Positions 20,734 to 30,186 of a stretch of 64,000 nucleotides of DNA are shown here, piece after piece. How positions within the stretch are numbered: the first letter of the stretch is position 1; each line of letters opens with the position of its first letter. The position numbers and the translations under genes were made by a program. The notes under the pieces are model-generated. The model saw nothing but the letters and a program-made list of their open reading frames with translations, did not search any database and was not told the DNA's origin. This DNA is from Bacteroidetes bacterium GWF2_35_48 (GTDB lineage Bacteria; Bacteroidota; Bacteroidia; Bacteroidales; GWF2-35-48): positions 82,747-146,746 of the forward strand of contig MEOG01000082.1 of the NCBI GenBank assembly GCA_001769125.1. The letters run 5' to 3'.

Positions 20734-20772
20734 AAAAAAAGGGAAAACAGATACTCTGTTTTCCCTTTTTTA
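20734..20772 (+). terminator. Rho-independent terminator after the giant gene
   Basis: An A-rich stem, AAAAAAAGGGAAAACAGA, pairs with TCTGTTTTCCC followed by T6, with a 3-base loop. It begins 16 bp after the stop codon. The symmetric A/T flanks could work on both strands. Confidence 0.9.
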
Positions 20773-20905
20773 TTAACATTTATTCATCTGTTCAGTAATT
20801 CAAGTGGCTAATTAACAGCTTATTGTTTTTCGGGTGGCATTGTTGAAAACCAATATGGGTATATAATATTTATCACAATTAACAATTTTTTAAGCAGATA
20901 TTATT

Positions 20906-20913
20906 TATTTTTG
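20906..20913 (+). promoter_or_regulatory. Candidate -7 element for small lipoprotein gene
   Basis: TATTTTTG matches TAnnTTTG and lies 25 bp upstream of the ATG at 20939. Confidence 0.45.
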
Positions 20914-20938
20914 CACGAAATCATATAAGATTGGTGAA

Positions 20939-21049
20939 ATGAAAAAAATTATTGTTCTTGTTATTTTAGCTCTGGCGTTAGCGCTTACTTATTCTTCCTG
21001 CAAAACAAAAGAAAAATGTCCTGCTTATGGTCATTCAGGCAGGGTGTAA
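20939..21049 (+). CDS. Small lipoprotein, 36 residues
   Basis: A short reading frame begins MKKIIVLVILALALALTY. After this hydrophobic signal comes SSC, a Bacteroidota-type lipobox with the cysteine at residue 21. The mature part is only 16 residues (CKTKEKCPAYGHSGRV). A second cysteine sits in a KCPAYG motif that I recall from other short Bacteroidota lipoproteins. A TAnnTTTG element lies just upstream, and a terminator ends the previous gene, so the frame has its own transcription context. Function unknown; it is probably anchored in a membrane. Confidence 0.65.
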   Translation: MKKIIVLVILALALALTYSSCKTKEKCPAYGHSGRV

Positions 21050-21146
21050 TTTTTCAATATAATTTCAGGGTTTTTTCTGTCATTTTTTTCTCATCTGCTA
21101 TTTTTATTCTAAATTTGCCTTTTGAGTTGATTTTCTAATTCAAACG

Positions 21147-22025
21147 ATGAAAAGGCTTTTCTTATTTACATTATTTTTAATATATGTCTCATCTGTTTTT
21201 GCGCAAGGCGAAATCGGGGAGGCTGAAAAAATATTTATCCGCAATGAAAGTACGTGGGGAATGAATCTGAATTCAAATGGATTTGGATTTAATTACCGTT
21301 ATGCTAAAAGAAAAGATGCTTTCCTGAAAAAGACTTTCGAAACAGAACTTTCATTAGTAAAGCACCCTAAAGAAATAAAAATTTACAATCCCCAATACGA
21401 TAGTCAAAAACGCTTTATTTTTGGAAAACTCAATGAGGTTCTATGCCTGAAAGCAGGTGTGGGGAAACAAAAAGAAATATACAGTAAAGCTGATAAGGGG
21501 AGTATTTCCATTAAATATTTTTTTTCTGCCGGAGGCTCGTTGATGCTACTTAAACCTATCTACTACGAAATGGTGGACAGCTTTAAAAGTTTCTCTCCAA
21601 ATATTATTACTATTTATGTGGGAATTCACAAATTTAACCAGTCTGTCCACAGTAGTTCCGACGTTTTAGGCAAGGCTCCTTTTAAAATGGGGTTTAATGA
21701 GGTTTCTGTGTTGCCGGGAGTATATGGTCGTGTCGGTTTGTCTTTCGAATACAGTAAAAGTGATACCCTCATTCGTGCTATTGAAGCCGGTTTTACAGTT
21801 GAAGCATACCCGAAAAGAGTCCCTATTATGGCTATAGAGAATAATCCTCAAATCCTTATTAATATTTTTATTGCATACCGTTTTGGAGTAATTCTCGATG
21901 GAAAGAAAAGAGGATCCGGATTCAAGAAAAAATTCAAATCAAAAAATAAAAGAAAAAAAATAGGGGATGACAAAGAAAAAGACGTCATTAAAAAAGAAGA
22001 GAAAGAGATTGAGGAGTATTATTAA
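21147..22025 (+). CDS. Probable outer-membrane protein of unknown function
   Basis: The 292-residue protein carries a signal peptide (MKRLFLFTLFLIYVSSVFAQ). The mature region alternates polar and aromatic residues as an outer-membrane beta-barrel would: STWGMNLNSNGFGFNYRYA, VLCLKAGVGKQKEIY and YGRVGLSFEYSK. It ends in IFIAYRFGVILDG, followed by a strongly basic tail of about 40 residues (KKKFKSKNKRKK) and an acidic end. I recognise it only as a conserved hypothetical of Bacteroidota. TAAATTTG at 21110-21117 is a plausible -7 element. The tail would face the periplasm if this is a barrel, which is inferred. Confidence 0.75.
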   Translation: MKRLFLFTLFLIYVSSVFAQGEIGEAEKIFIRNESTWGMNLNSNGFGFNYRYAKRKDAFLKKTFETELSLVKHPKEIKIYNPQYDSQKRFIFGKLNEVLCLKAGVGKQKEIYSKADKGSISIKYFFSAGGSLMLLKPIYYEMVDSFKSFSPNIITIYVGIHKFNQSVHSSSDVLGKAPFKMGFNEVSVLPGVYGRVGLSFEYSKSDTLIRAIEAGFTVEAYPKRVPIMAIENNPQILINIFIAYRFGVILDGKKRGSGFKKKFKSKNKRKKIGDDKEKDVIKKEEKEIEEYY

Positions 22026-22026
22026 A

Positions 22027-22320
22027 TTAGGAATACAATAGAAATAGATAGAAATACAATAGGAATACAATAGGAATTCAATAGAAATACAATAGGAATT
22101 CGGTAGAAATACAATTGTAGCACTATCGAATAAACAATTGTACATCTATTGAATATCTATTGTAGCACTATTGAACATCTACTGAATCAACAATTGAACA
22201 CCTATTGAACATCTATTGTAGCACTATTGAACATCTACTGAATCAACAATTGAACACCTATTGAACATCTATTGTTGCACTACCGAACATCTATCGTGGC
22301 ACAATTGAACATCTAATAAA
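22027..22320. repeat. Intergenic nested repeat with inverted halves and a 56-bp perfect duplication
   Basis: The whole gap between the outer-membrane protein and lipA is repeats of about 10 bp. The left half (22030-22110) reads CAATAGGAATTCAATAG-like words; the right half (22140-22310) reads their approximate reverse complement, CTATTGAACATCTATTG. A perfect 56-bp tandem copy occupies 22161-22216 and 22217-22272. No coding potential. Confidence 0.85.
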
Positions 22321-22336
22321 AAACATAACCCAAAAG

Positions 22337-23209
22337 ATGGATGCAGAACACACACAAATTTTAAGAAAACCCGAATGGTTGAAAATTAAACTTCCAAAAG
22401 GGACTTCGTTTGTCGGGGTGAAAAATATTGTTCACGGAAAAAAACTCCATACCATCTGTCAGAGCGGAAATTGCCCAAATCTTGGCGAATGCTGGGGCGC
22501 AGGAACTGCCACTTTTATGATTCTCGGAAATATTTGTACGCGCTCCTGCAAATTTTGTTCTGTTCCTTCCGGGAGACCCGAAAAACCTAATCTTTCAGAA
22601 CCTGCAGACATCGCGCAATCGGTTCTTGAAATGGGCTTAAAACATTGCGTTCTTACTTCAGTAGACCGTGATGATTTAAGCGATGGAGGTGCTTTAATAT
22701 GGGCTGAAACAATTAAGGCTATCAGAAAAATAAATCCTGATATTACCATCGAAGCATTGGTTCCCGATTTTATGTATAAAAAAAAATCTTTGGATATCAT
22801 TGTAGAAGCGCACCCTGAAATAGTTTCACACAATTTAGAAACTGTAAAAAGACTAACTCCTACTGTAAGAAGTGTAGCAACTTATGAAAGAAGCTTATCT
22901 GTTTTGAAATATTTTAGTATGACCGGACTATTAACAAAATCAGGGATTATGGTGGGTATTGGAGAAAGCGATGAGGAGATTTTTCAAACAGTGGACGACC
23001 TTTTAGATGCCGGTTGTAGAATAATGACTATTGGCCAATATCTTCAGCCAACAAAAAACAATATTCCGGTAATGCGATATGTACATCCCGATCTTTTCGC
23101 TATGTACAAAGAAACAGGCTTATCTAAAGGTTTTGCTGTAGTTGAAAGCGCTCCCTTGGTTCGTTCATCATATCATGCTGAAAAACATTTATTTGTAAAA
23201 AATTTATAA
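22337..23209 (+). CDS. lipA: Lipoyl synthase
   Basis: This 290-residue radical-SAM enzyme inserts two sulfur atoms into protein-bound octanoyl groups to make lipoyl cofactors. All signature residues are present. The auxiliary cluster cysteines are C41, C46 and C52 (CQSGNCPNLGEC, the CX4CX5C spacing). The radical-SAM cluster cysteines are C67, C71 and C74 (CTRSCKFC). The conserved RSSY near the C-terminus is at about 276-279. Length matches the family. The start chosen is the ATG at 22337, directly after the repeat-filled gap. lipB is not adjacent. It is cytoplasmic and stands alone. Confidence 0.97.
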   Translation: MDAEHTQILRKPEWLKIKLPKGTSFVGVKNIVHGKKLHTICQSGNCPNLGECWGAGTATFMILGNICTRSCKFCSVPSGRPEKPNLSEPADIAQSVLEMGLKHCVLTSVDRDDLSDGGALIWAETIKAIRKINPDITIEALVPDFMYKKKSLDIIVEAHPEIVSHNLETVKRLTPTVRSVATYERSLSVLKYFSMTGLLTKSGIMVGIGESDEEIFQTVDDLLDAGCRIMTIGQYLQPTKNNIPVMRYVHPDLFAMYKETGLSKGFAVVESAPLVRSSYHAEKHLFVKNL

Positions 23210-23292
23210 TTATTTTATTTTTTCAATATTTACCCTATATTAGTAAACTTTAATTATAACACATCAGTAAAACATAATAAGATTATAATATC

Positions 23293-26214
23293 ATGAAAAT
23301 CAAGTACTTATTTTTAGGATTCGTAGCATTGGCCGTATCAGGGTCGCTTGCTTTTTTATCTCAAAAAGGAGAAATTGCGCAAAAATACCAAGCCAGAACC
23401 CAGCATTTTTATGAGGGGAAAGACGTTGGTGGCTTTTTTGGAGCATATTACTGGATTATGGCAAGAAAAATTAATCCTGCTACTGGTACAATCAGCCTTG
23501 AAGAATTAAATCTTGCAAAAAAGCAAGTAGCTAAGATCAGGGCAAATGGAACAAAGTCCGATGTTAACTGGATAGAAATGGGTCCGGATAATGTTGGCGG
23601 AAGAACCAGAACTATTCTCATTGACAAAACCGAACCCAATATTATTCTTGCAGGTAGTGTTTCCGGTGGAATCTGGAGATCTACCACCCATGGATTATCA
23701 TGGCAAAAAGTTTCCTATGCAGGTGATAATTCCAGCACAGGCATAAATTCCAGTGACATTATTGCAAATCTCTGCGTGTCTAGTTTCTGTCAGGCTGCAA
23801 ACGGAGATATTTATTTTGGTACCGGAGAATATTTTTATAATCCTCACGGTGGTATTACAGGAGGCTTTTGGGGACAAGGCATCTGGAAATCTACGGATAA
23901 GGGTGCAACATTTTCTCGCTTAAGCTCTACTTGGTCTGCAACAGATGCTTCTATTCAAAATACATTTAAAGGAGTGAACAAAATGGCTGCTGACCCGGCC
24001 AATTCAAACAGAATTTATGCTGCTACAGTAACGGGTTTACGGGTTTCTGATGATGCAGGCATTAACTGGTATAATCCTGTTAACTCCGGTTCAGATATTA
24101 ACGCTGTTTGTACGGATGTTAAGGTTGGTAGCGACGGCTGCGTATTAATATCATTAAATCATAAAATATATTATTCTGCTAACGGAGGAACAGGTTCCTT
24201 TGAATTAAAATTTGCTCCTTCCAATGTTGCAAGGATGGAACTGGCAATTGCCCCATCTGACCCTAATTATATGTATTGCCAGGCTGCAAAATCCGATGGC
24301 AAACTCTTAAATATTTATAAAAGTGTTGACAGGGGTGCAAACTGGACTATTATTGGTCCCGGTGGCAGTAATAATTTTGCTCCTCTTGGCACACAAGGTA
24401 CTTATGATAATGTTATTGCTGTATACCCTAACAATAAAGAAAAAATTGTTACAGGCGGGCAATATAGTATGTATACTTATTCGCCAACTTCAGGCTGGAA
24501 CGCTATTTCAACATGGATTGGAGGAGAATTGTATCCTCTTTATGTTCATGCAGATCATCATGCAATTACTTTCCATCCTACAAATCCGAATATTTTCTAT
24601 GTGGGTAGCGACGGCGGTATTTCAAAAACATCGGATGGCGGACAAACCTTTGTTACATTAAATAAAAAATATAATGTTACGCAATTCTATACGGTTGCAT
24701 ACTCACACGAAGGACGCGTAATGGGCGGAACACAGGATAACGGAACACAATTAATCCCTGTTACTGGCTTAAACACATCTCAAACTGCAATTCAGGTAAA
24801 AGGTGGCGATGGAGGTTATTGTGCATTTTCTGTTCTGAAACGCGGTGTTAATTTCGGAACTACCTATTGGGGCTCTCTTTGCAGAACAGATTTGGTTGGA
24901 AATGATCTCAGCGGAAATTATTTTTTCAACAATCGGATGCTTGGTAAATATTGGGCTAATAGCACCGATAATATTGCCGATGATGATTTTGATGATGTTG
25001 CTTCTTTTATAACGCCTATTGAATTATGGGAAAGTACGAACGATATTTACAGCACAGATTCTGTAACATTTAAAGCTGATAGAAACTACAATACTGGCGA
25101 AATCATCATTGCTCATAGCAAAATGGAAGAAAGACCCCTTCCGTTTACGTTAACAAATGCGCTTGCAAAAGACAGCAGTATTAAAGTAAAGGATGTATAT
25201 CAGTCTGTACTTGCTATTGGAATGAAAGACGCTGTATGGTTAACCCGCACGGCTCTCGATTTCTCCTTGAGCCAGTCATTGTGGTATCAGGCAACAAATA
25301 TTGCAAATCTTGGAATGGTATCAACCATGGCTTTCTCAAAAGACGGAAATCACTTGTATTTTGCTACTTCAAACGGTATATACAGAATTTCAAACATTCT
25401 TCATTCCCGTTCATATGAGCAAATGAATGCAGACACTTTAACCTCAACTTGCACGCTTACAACAACAAAAATCGGCGACCTCGGAACTAGTGCCATTGTA
25501 ACCTCAATTGCCGTTGACCCAAGCAATCCGGACAATGTTATCGCAACACTTGGCGGTTATGGAAACTCCTTAACCGGAAAAGTTTGGTATTCAACAAACG
25601 GTACTACAGCTACATCTGCTACGTTCACAGATAACTTTACTGCAAAAGATAATTTTGTGTTCCCTGTTTATGGTTCATTAATAGTATGGAATGATTACAA
25701 AAAAGTTATCATTGGTACTGAATACGGAATGTATGCAACAGATGATATCACTGCCGCAAGCCCTGTATGGATAGATATGAACGATTATATGGGCTGCGTA
25801 CCCGTATTTCAGTTACGCCAGCAACTTCTTCCAAACGATTGGATCAGCGGTGTACAGAACCATGGACATATCTATGCTGCTACACACGGTCGTGGTATCT
25901 GGAGAACAGAAATATATGCCGGACCTCTTGCAATAAATGAAACACAGGTAAACAATATACTCCCACAATTACAGGTTTATCCGAATCCCGCTAATGACAA
26001 CACAACTGTTCGTGTTGAACTAAATCAAAAATCAGATGTCCTGATTCAGATTTTCGACATTCAGGGGAAACTTGTTAAGAACCTTAACATCAAACAGCAG
26101 GGAGTAGGCACACACAATTATCCTGTTTCACTTGAAGGAATTAAAGCAGGAAATTATATAATTAATGCTATTTCCAATTCAGGAAAAAGCTCATCAAAGC
26201 TTATTGTTTATTAA
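23293..26214 (+). CDS. BNR/sialidase-like repeat T9SS secreted protein
   Basis: The 973-residue protein starts with an N-terminal signal or anchor (MKIKYLFLGFVALAVSGSLAFL). From about residue 95 there are repeated beta-propeller motifs of the BNR/VPS10 type: GGIWRSTTHGLSWQKV, GIWKSTDKGATF, LRVSDDAGINWYN, IYKSVDRGANWTII and GGISKTSDGGQTFV. These Asp-box-like blades occur in sialidases and in non-enzymatic surface proteins. I cannot see a complete sialidase active site. The last 80 residues are a T9SS type A sorting domain (LQVYPNPANDNTTVRV). It is probably a secreted surface protein. A terminator follows, so the gene is likely monocistronic. Confidence 0.88.
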   Translation: MKIKYLFLGFVALAVSGSLAFLSQKGEIAQKYQARTQHFYEGKDVGGFFGAYYWIMARKINPATGTISLEELNLAKKQVAKIRANGTKSDVNWIEMGPDNVGGRTRTILIDKTEPNIILAGSVSGGIWRSTTHGLSWQKVSYAGDNSSTGINSSDIIANLCVSSFCQAANGDIYFGTGEYFYNPHGGITGGFWGQGIWKSTDKGATFSRLSSTWSATDASIQNTFKGVNKMAADPANSNRIYAATVTGLRVSDDAGINWYNPVNSGSDINAVCTDVKVGSDGCVLISLNHKIYYSANGGTGSFELKFAPSNVARMELAIAPSDPNYMYCQAAKSDGKLLNIYKSVDRGANWTIIGPGGSNNFAPLGTQGTYDNVIAVYPNNKEKIVTGGQYSMYTYSPTSGWNAISTWIGGELYPLYVHADHHAITFHPTNPNIFYVGSDGGISKTSDGGQTFVTLNKKYNVTQFYTVAYSHEGRVMGGTQDNGTQLIPVTGLNTSQTAIQVKGGDGGYCAFSVLKRGVNFGTTYWGSLCRTDLVGNDLSGNYFFNNRMLGKYWANSTDNIADDDFDDVASFITPIELWESTNDIYSTDSVTFKADRNYNTGEIIIAHSKMEERPLPFTLTNALAKDSSIKVKDVYQSVLAIGMKDAVWLTRTALDFSLSQSLWYQATNIANLGMVSTMAFSKDGNHLYFATSNGIYRISNILHSRSYEQMNADTLTSTCTLTTTKIGDLGTSAIVTSIAVDPSNPDNVIATLGGYGNSLTGKVWYSTNGTTATSATFTDNFTAKDNFVFPVYGSLIVWNDYKKVIIGTEYGMYATDDITAASPVWIDMNDYMGCVPVFQLRQQLLPNDWISGVQNHGHIYAATHGRGIWRTEIYAGPLAINETQVNNILPQLQVYPNPANDNTTVRVELNQKSDVLIQIFDIQGKLVKNLNIKQQGVGTHNYPVSLEGIKAGNYIINAISNSGKSSSKLIVY

Positions 26215-26235
26215 AAAATAAATCTCACAAAACTG

Positions 26236-26268
26236 AAAAGGGGGATCTTAAACAGAACCCCCTTTTTT
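26236..26268 (+). terminator. Rho-independent terminator after BNR protein
   Basis: AAAAGGGGG and CCCCCTTTTT form a GC-rich stem around a 13-base loop, ending in a T run, 22 bp after the stop. Confidence 0.88.
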
Positions 26269-26324
26269 ATTTATTTTCTGTTAAGAAATATGTAAAAAGA
26301 AAACCAGTTTTGCTATTTATTTTT

Positions 26325-26332
26325 TACTTTTG
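26325..26332 (+). promoter_or_regulatory. Candidate -7 element for gapA
   Basis: TACTTTTG matches TAnnTTTG and lies 87 bp before gapA. The leader in between holds a short TACTCC/CCTTAAT array (26354-26380) like the one at 4368-4442. A matching -33 was not evident. Confidence 0.4.
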
Positions 26333-26397
26333 GAAAATTAATGATTAAGATTCCTACTCCTACTCCTTAATCCTTAATCCATAAATAACACAAGTAA

Positions 26398-27426
<1,029 letters not shown>

Positions 27427-27497
27427 AGTATTATTTTGCCAAAATTTTTATTATCGGGAAATTTCGTTTTTTCTTCAATAGCAGAGAAGAAAAAAGA

Positions 27498-27671
27498 ATG
27501 CATGTTCATATTGCAACAACAGATGGAACAGCAAAGTTCTGGATAGAACCAATAATAAGTTTAGCTGATTTTTACAATGTATCATCTCAGGATTTAAAAA
27601 AAATACAAGCGTTAATTGAAAAACACATCAATGAAATCTCAAGCCACTGGAAAAATCACTTTAACGTATAG
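27498..27671 (+). pseudogene. DUF4160-like gene without a proper start (possible pseudogene)
   Basis: The open frame begins after a stop at 27420 and encodes KIFIIGKFRFFFNSREEKR, then MHVHIATTDGTAKFWIEPI and a helical end. This is a typical DUF4160 sequence of full length. The expected N-terminal Met-Pro is missing: a TTG followed by CCA lies at 27436 but in a neighbouring frame. The only in-frame ATG (27498) would remove the first beta strand. A one-base change near 27438 has therefore probably destroyed the normal start; a non-standard start cannot be excluded. It overlaps the DUF2442 gene by 41 bp. The two families commonly travel together and have been suspected to form a toxin-antitoxin-like pair. 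Confidence 0.6.
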
Positions 27672-27897
27672 TACTATTATTACTGGTATTACGAATTTGG
27701 GTATTTTTGTTTTAGTAAACGAAAAGGAGTATTTTATCCCATTTTCTAAATATGATGTTTTCAAAAAGGCTACTGTTGAGGAAATATATGATTGCAAGCT
27801 TTTGTCTCCATCTCAACTTTACTGGGAACAGCTAGATTGTGACATAGAAATTGATGCTCTTGATAATCCTGAAAAATATGTTTTAATTTATAAATAA
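27631..27897 (+). CDS. DUF2442 family protein
   Basis: This 88-residue protein starts at the ATG at 27631; a TTG at 27616 would add five residues. Family hallmarks are GIFVLVNEKEYFIPFSKYDVF in two halves, then ATVEEIYDCKLLSPSQLYWE, LDCDIEID and the end NPEKYVLIYK. DUF2442 proteins are small single-domain proteins often next to DUF4160, as here, where the two overlap. Molecular function is not established. A hairpin that ends both this gene and the convergent ABC permease follows at once. Confidence 0.8.
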   Translation: MKSQATGKITLTYSTIITGITNLGIFVLVNEKEYFIPFSKYDVFKKATVEEIYDCKLLSPSQLYWEQLDCDIEIDALDNPEKYVLIYK

Positions 27898-27940
27898 AAA
27901 AAACCGGTCATTGAGCGAAGTCGAAATGCCGGCTTTTTTT
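27894..27940. terminator. Bidirectional terminator containing a REP-like hairpin
   Basis: A-rich sequence, then CCGGTCATT, the loop GAGCGAAGTCG, then AAATGCCGG and T8. It lies between convergent stops at 27897 and 27940. The loop word TGAGCGAAGTCGAA is the one found in hairpin repeats throughout the island from 33 to 51 kb. Confidence 0.75.
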
Positions 27941-29190
27941 TATTCATATCTCAAAGCTTCAATAGGGTCGAGTTTCGATGCTTTTATTGCAGGAATAAGT
28001 CCTGAAGCCACACTCACGAAAAAGCATAACACAACGCCACCGATAATCCAAACCCAGGGGATAATAAATGCGCCATCTGTAAAACTTGAAACAGCATTGC
28101 CGGCAAGAATACCAAGTATTATTCCTAAAATGCCACCTATCTGACCTATCAATATTGCTTCAAAAAGAAATTGCTGTTTTATTATTTTGGATTTTGCGCC
28201 CATAGCCTTTCGTGTCCCTATTTCTCTGGTGCGTTCAGAAACCTGAACAAGCATAATATTCATCAATCCGATAGCTGCCCCGAAAAGTGTGATAACTCCA
28301 ATAATTGTTGCTGCAACTGTTACATATTTGATATTATCAAAAAGCATATTAACAAGATTATCGCTCTTCGATATTTCAAAATTACTTTCTTCCTGCAAAT
28401 TTAATTTACGGATTTTCCGGAATAAAGCTTCTGCTTCACTTACAGCGAGCTCAAGATCGGTACTCTTCAATGGCATAACACTGATGGTATACGACATATC
28501 GGGTCGGGAAAAATATTGACGAACATTATTCATGGGCAGCAAACAGCGCTTATCGCCACTCATACCAAAGCTTGATCCTTTTTCTTTTAACACTCCGATA
28601 ACACGGTAACGACCACTTCCGACAGTAATCATTTTATCAATTGGATTTTCTTTTTGTTTAAATAGATTTTTTTCAAGCTCAGAACCTATCAGAACGACAT
28701 TCGAATTCATCAATATTTCATTGGTCGTGAAATTGCGTCCCGATTTAATATCATAACCCGACACAAAAATATAACTATCATCAACTCCCAATACCTGTAT
28801 GTTTGGGTTCGTTTTTAGATTCTCATATTTTACAGTAGCCACATAAGAAGCCATTGTAAATACAGAAACTCTTGCCGGAAAATTAAACTCCCTGCTGAAA
28901 CGCTCTGCATCACGAAATGTTATTTCTTTTAAACGGGGAGGACGTTTTCTTTTCCCAATGTGAATACGCATTTGTCGGTTTGTTATGGAAAAAGTATTGG
29001 CTCCCATATTTGTAAATTGAGCATTGAGAGAACTTTTTATAGAATCTATAGCTGTAAGAATACCAACCAGTGCGGTTATACCTATGGCAATAATTAAAAT
29101 AGTAAGTACCGTACGTAAGAGATTCGAACGAATCGAACGTACAGAAATTCGTAAATTCTCACGAAGCAATAAAAAAAATTGCGTTTTCAT
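27940..29190 (-). CDS. MacB-like ABC transporter permease
   Basis: The 416-residue integral membrane protein has one N-terminal helix (LLRTVLTILIIAIGITALVG). A large periplasmic MacB-PCD domain spans about 50-270. Three C-terminal FtsX-fold helices follow, with the conserved ERTREIGTRKAMGAK loop between them. The protein ends in ASKLDPIEALRYE, as typical permeases do. MacB-type permeases couple cytoplasmic ATP hydrolysis to periplasmic substrate export or lipoprotein movement. No ATPase or membrane-fusion gene is adjacent, so its partner is elsewhere or upstream of another operon. The gene is convergent with the DUF2442 gene. Confidence 0.9.
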   Translation of the reverse strand: MKTQFFLLLRENLRISVRSIRSNLLRTVLTILIIAIGITALVGILTAIDSIKSSLNAQFTNMGANTFSITNRQMRIHIGKRKRPPRLKEITFRDAERFSREFNFPARVSVFTMASYVATVKYENLKTNPNIQVLGVDDSYIFVSGYDIKSGRNFTTNEILMNSNVVLIGSELEKNLFKQKENPIDKMITVGSGRYRVIGVLKEKGSSFGMSGDKRCLLPMNNVRQYFSRPDMSYTISVMPLKSTDLELAVSEAEALFRKIRKLNLQEESNFEISKSDNLVNMLFDNIKYVTVAATIIGVITLFGAAIGLMNIMLVQVSERTREIGTRKAMGAKSKIIKQQFLFEAILIGQIGGILGIILGILAGNAVSSFTDGAFIIPWVWIIGGVVLCFFVSVASGLIPAIKASKLDPIEALRYE

Positions 29191-29293
29191 ATCTTTTTTC
29201 TGATTTCAAATGTAAGGAAATGTAATAAAATCGCAAGTAATTTCATGTGTTTCTTTTTCTAAAAATCAAATCATCAACACAACATTTCTTTTT

Positions 29294-29301
29294 TATCTTT
29301 G
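29294..29301 (+). promoter_or_regulatory. -7 element for the DUF2752 gene
   Basis: TATCTTTG matches TAnnTTTG and sits 14 bp before the ATG at 29316, implying a very short leader. Confidence 0.5.
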
Positions 29302-29315
29302 CTTAATTTTTTTTT

Positions 29316-29627
29316 ATGTGGGATTCTTTAATCAACTGGCTCGAACAACATCTTGGCACTTGTTATTTTCACAAGCTGTTTGGAATTCAATGTCCGGGTT
29401 GTGGCTTCCAGAGGGCTTTCATCGAACTTTTGCAAGGCAATATTATTGAATCGTTCAAGCAATATCCGGCATTGTTTCCTATTATTATTATGGTATGTTT
29501 TTTAGCACTGCACCTTAAATTAAAATTCAGACATGGTGCGCTAATTCTAAAAATTATTTTTATTTTTACAACAGCAATAATTATTGCAAATTATGTATAT
29601 AAAATTATAACTAATAACATAAATTAA
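29316..29627 (+). CDS. DUF2752 membrane protein
   Basis: This 103-residue protein has the DUF2752 signature: FGIQCPGCGFQRAFIELLQG, with the CPGCG motif at about residues 25-29, followed by two hydrophobic helices (ALFPIIIMVCFLALHL and IIFIFTTAIIIANYV). The family is a small inner-membrane protein of unknown role, and the cysteine pair suggests redox or metal binding (inference). Only 5 bp separate it from the CCC-motif membrane protein, so the two form an operon. A TATCTTTG promoter element sits directly upstream. Confidence 0.85.
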   Translation: MWDSLINWLEQHLGTCYFHKLFGIQCPGCGFQRAFIELLQGNIIESFKQYPALFPIIIMVCFLALHLKLKFRHGALILKIIFIFTTAIIIANYVYKIITNNIN

Positions 29628-29632
29628 AAATC

Positions 29633-30007
29633 ATGGAAAATACGAACGACCCCATCAATCAAGCACCTGTAACCCCTGTATTCAATACAAATTCAGGGAA
29701 TCAAGTTCCATTACCCAACGCCGGAGGGATTCTTGCTATGGGAATAATTTCTATCTGCATGTGCTGGTGTTATGGAATTTTTGGAATAGCACTGGGGATA
29801 ATCTCTCTGATTATGGGAAACAAGGCTTTGAAATTATATAAAGAAAATCCCGGAATGTATACAGAAGCTTCATTTAAAAATGCGAACGCAGGAAGAATTT
29901 GCGGTATTATCGGGCTTTGTGTATCCAGCTTGTATATTATATTTTTAATTATTTATTTTGCTATAATCGGATCGTTAATTTTTTCCGCAATTCCTTTTAT
30001 GAATTAA
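29633..30007 (+). CDS. CCC-motif (DUF4190-like) membrane protein
   Basis: The 124-residue protein has a Pro/Asn-rich cytoplasmic N-terminus and two membrane segments. The first contains the cysteine cluster CMCWCYG, a spaced version of the CCC motif usual in the family, followed by GIFGIALGIISLIMG. The second follows NAGRICGIIGLCVSSLYII. Between them lies the conserved KALKLYKENPGMYTEASFKN. The protein is commonly found beside DUF2752 in Bacteroidota, as here. Function unknown. Confidence 0.85.
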   Translation: MENTNDPINQAPVTPVFNTNSGNQVPLPNAGGILAMGIISICMCWCYGIFGIALGIISLIMGNKALKLYKENPGMYTEASFKNANAGRICGIIGLCVSSLYIIFLIIYFAIIGSLIFSAIPFMN

Positions 30008-30044
30008 TAAAAATGTGACAAAAATTGTAGAAACTGAAGTAAGA

Positions 30045-30122
30045 GTTGAAAGAGTCGGCAGTCGGCAGTCGAAAAAGTCGGCAGTCGGCAGTCAGACAGA
30101 ATGCAGAATGCAGACTGTAGAC
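30045..30122. repeat. Heptamer-type repeat (GTCGGCA units), reverse of the one at 6.6 kb
   Basis: GTCGGCAGTCGGCAGTC occurs twice with a short spacer, then CAGAATG units. The reverse complement shares the wording of 6640-6740. It fills most of the gap before the acyl-CoA reductase gene. Confidence 0.7.
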
Positions 30123-30186
30123 TAATAAAAAGATTATGCCCATTATTTCTAAATTTTATGGGGGGACGATAAGTCCTCTTTTTTTT

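Noticed and set aside
22027-22320. Possible CRISPR array in the lipA upstream repeats
   Set aside because: Units are about 10 bp and directly contiguous; there are no unique 30-40-bp spacers and no cas genes.
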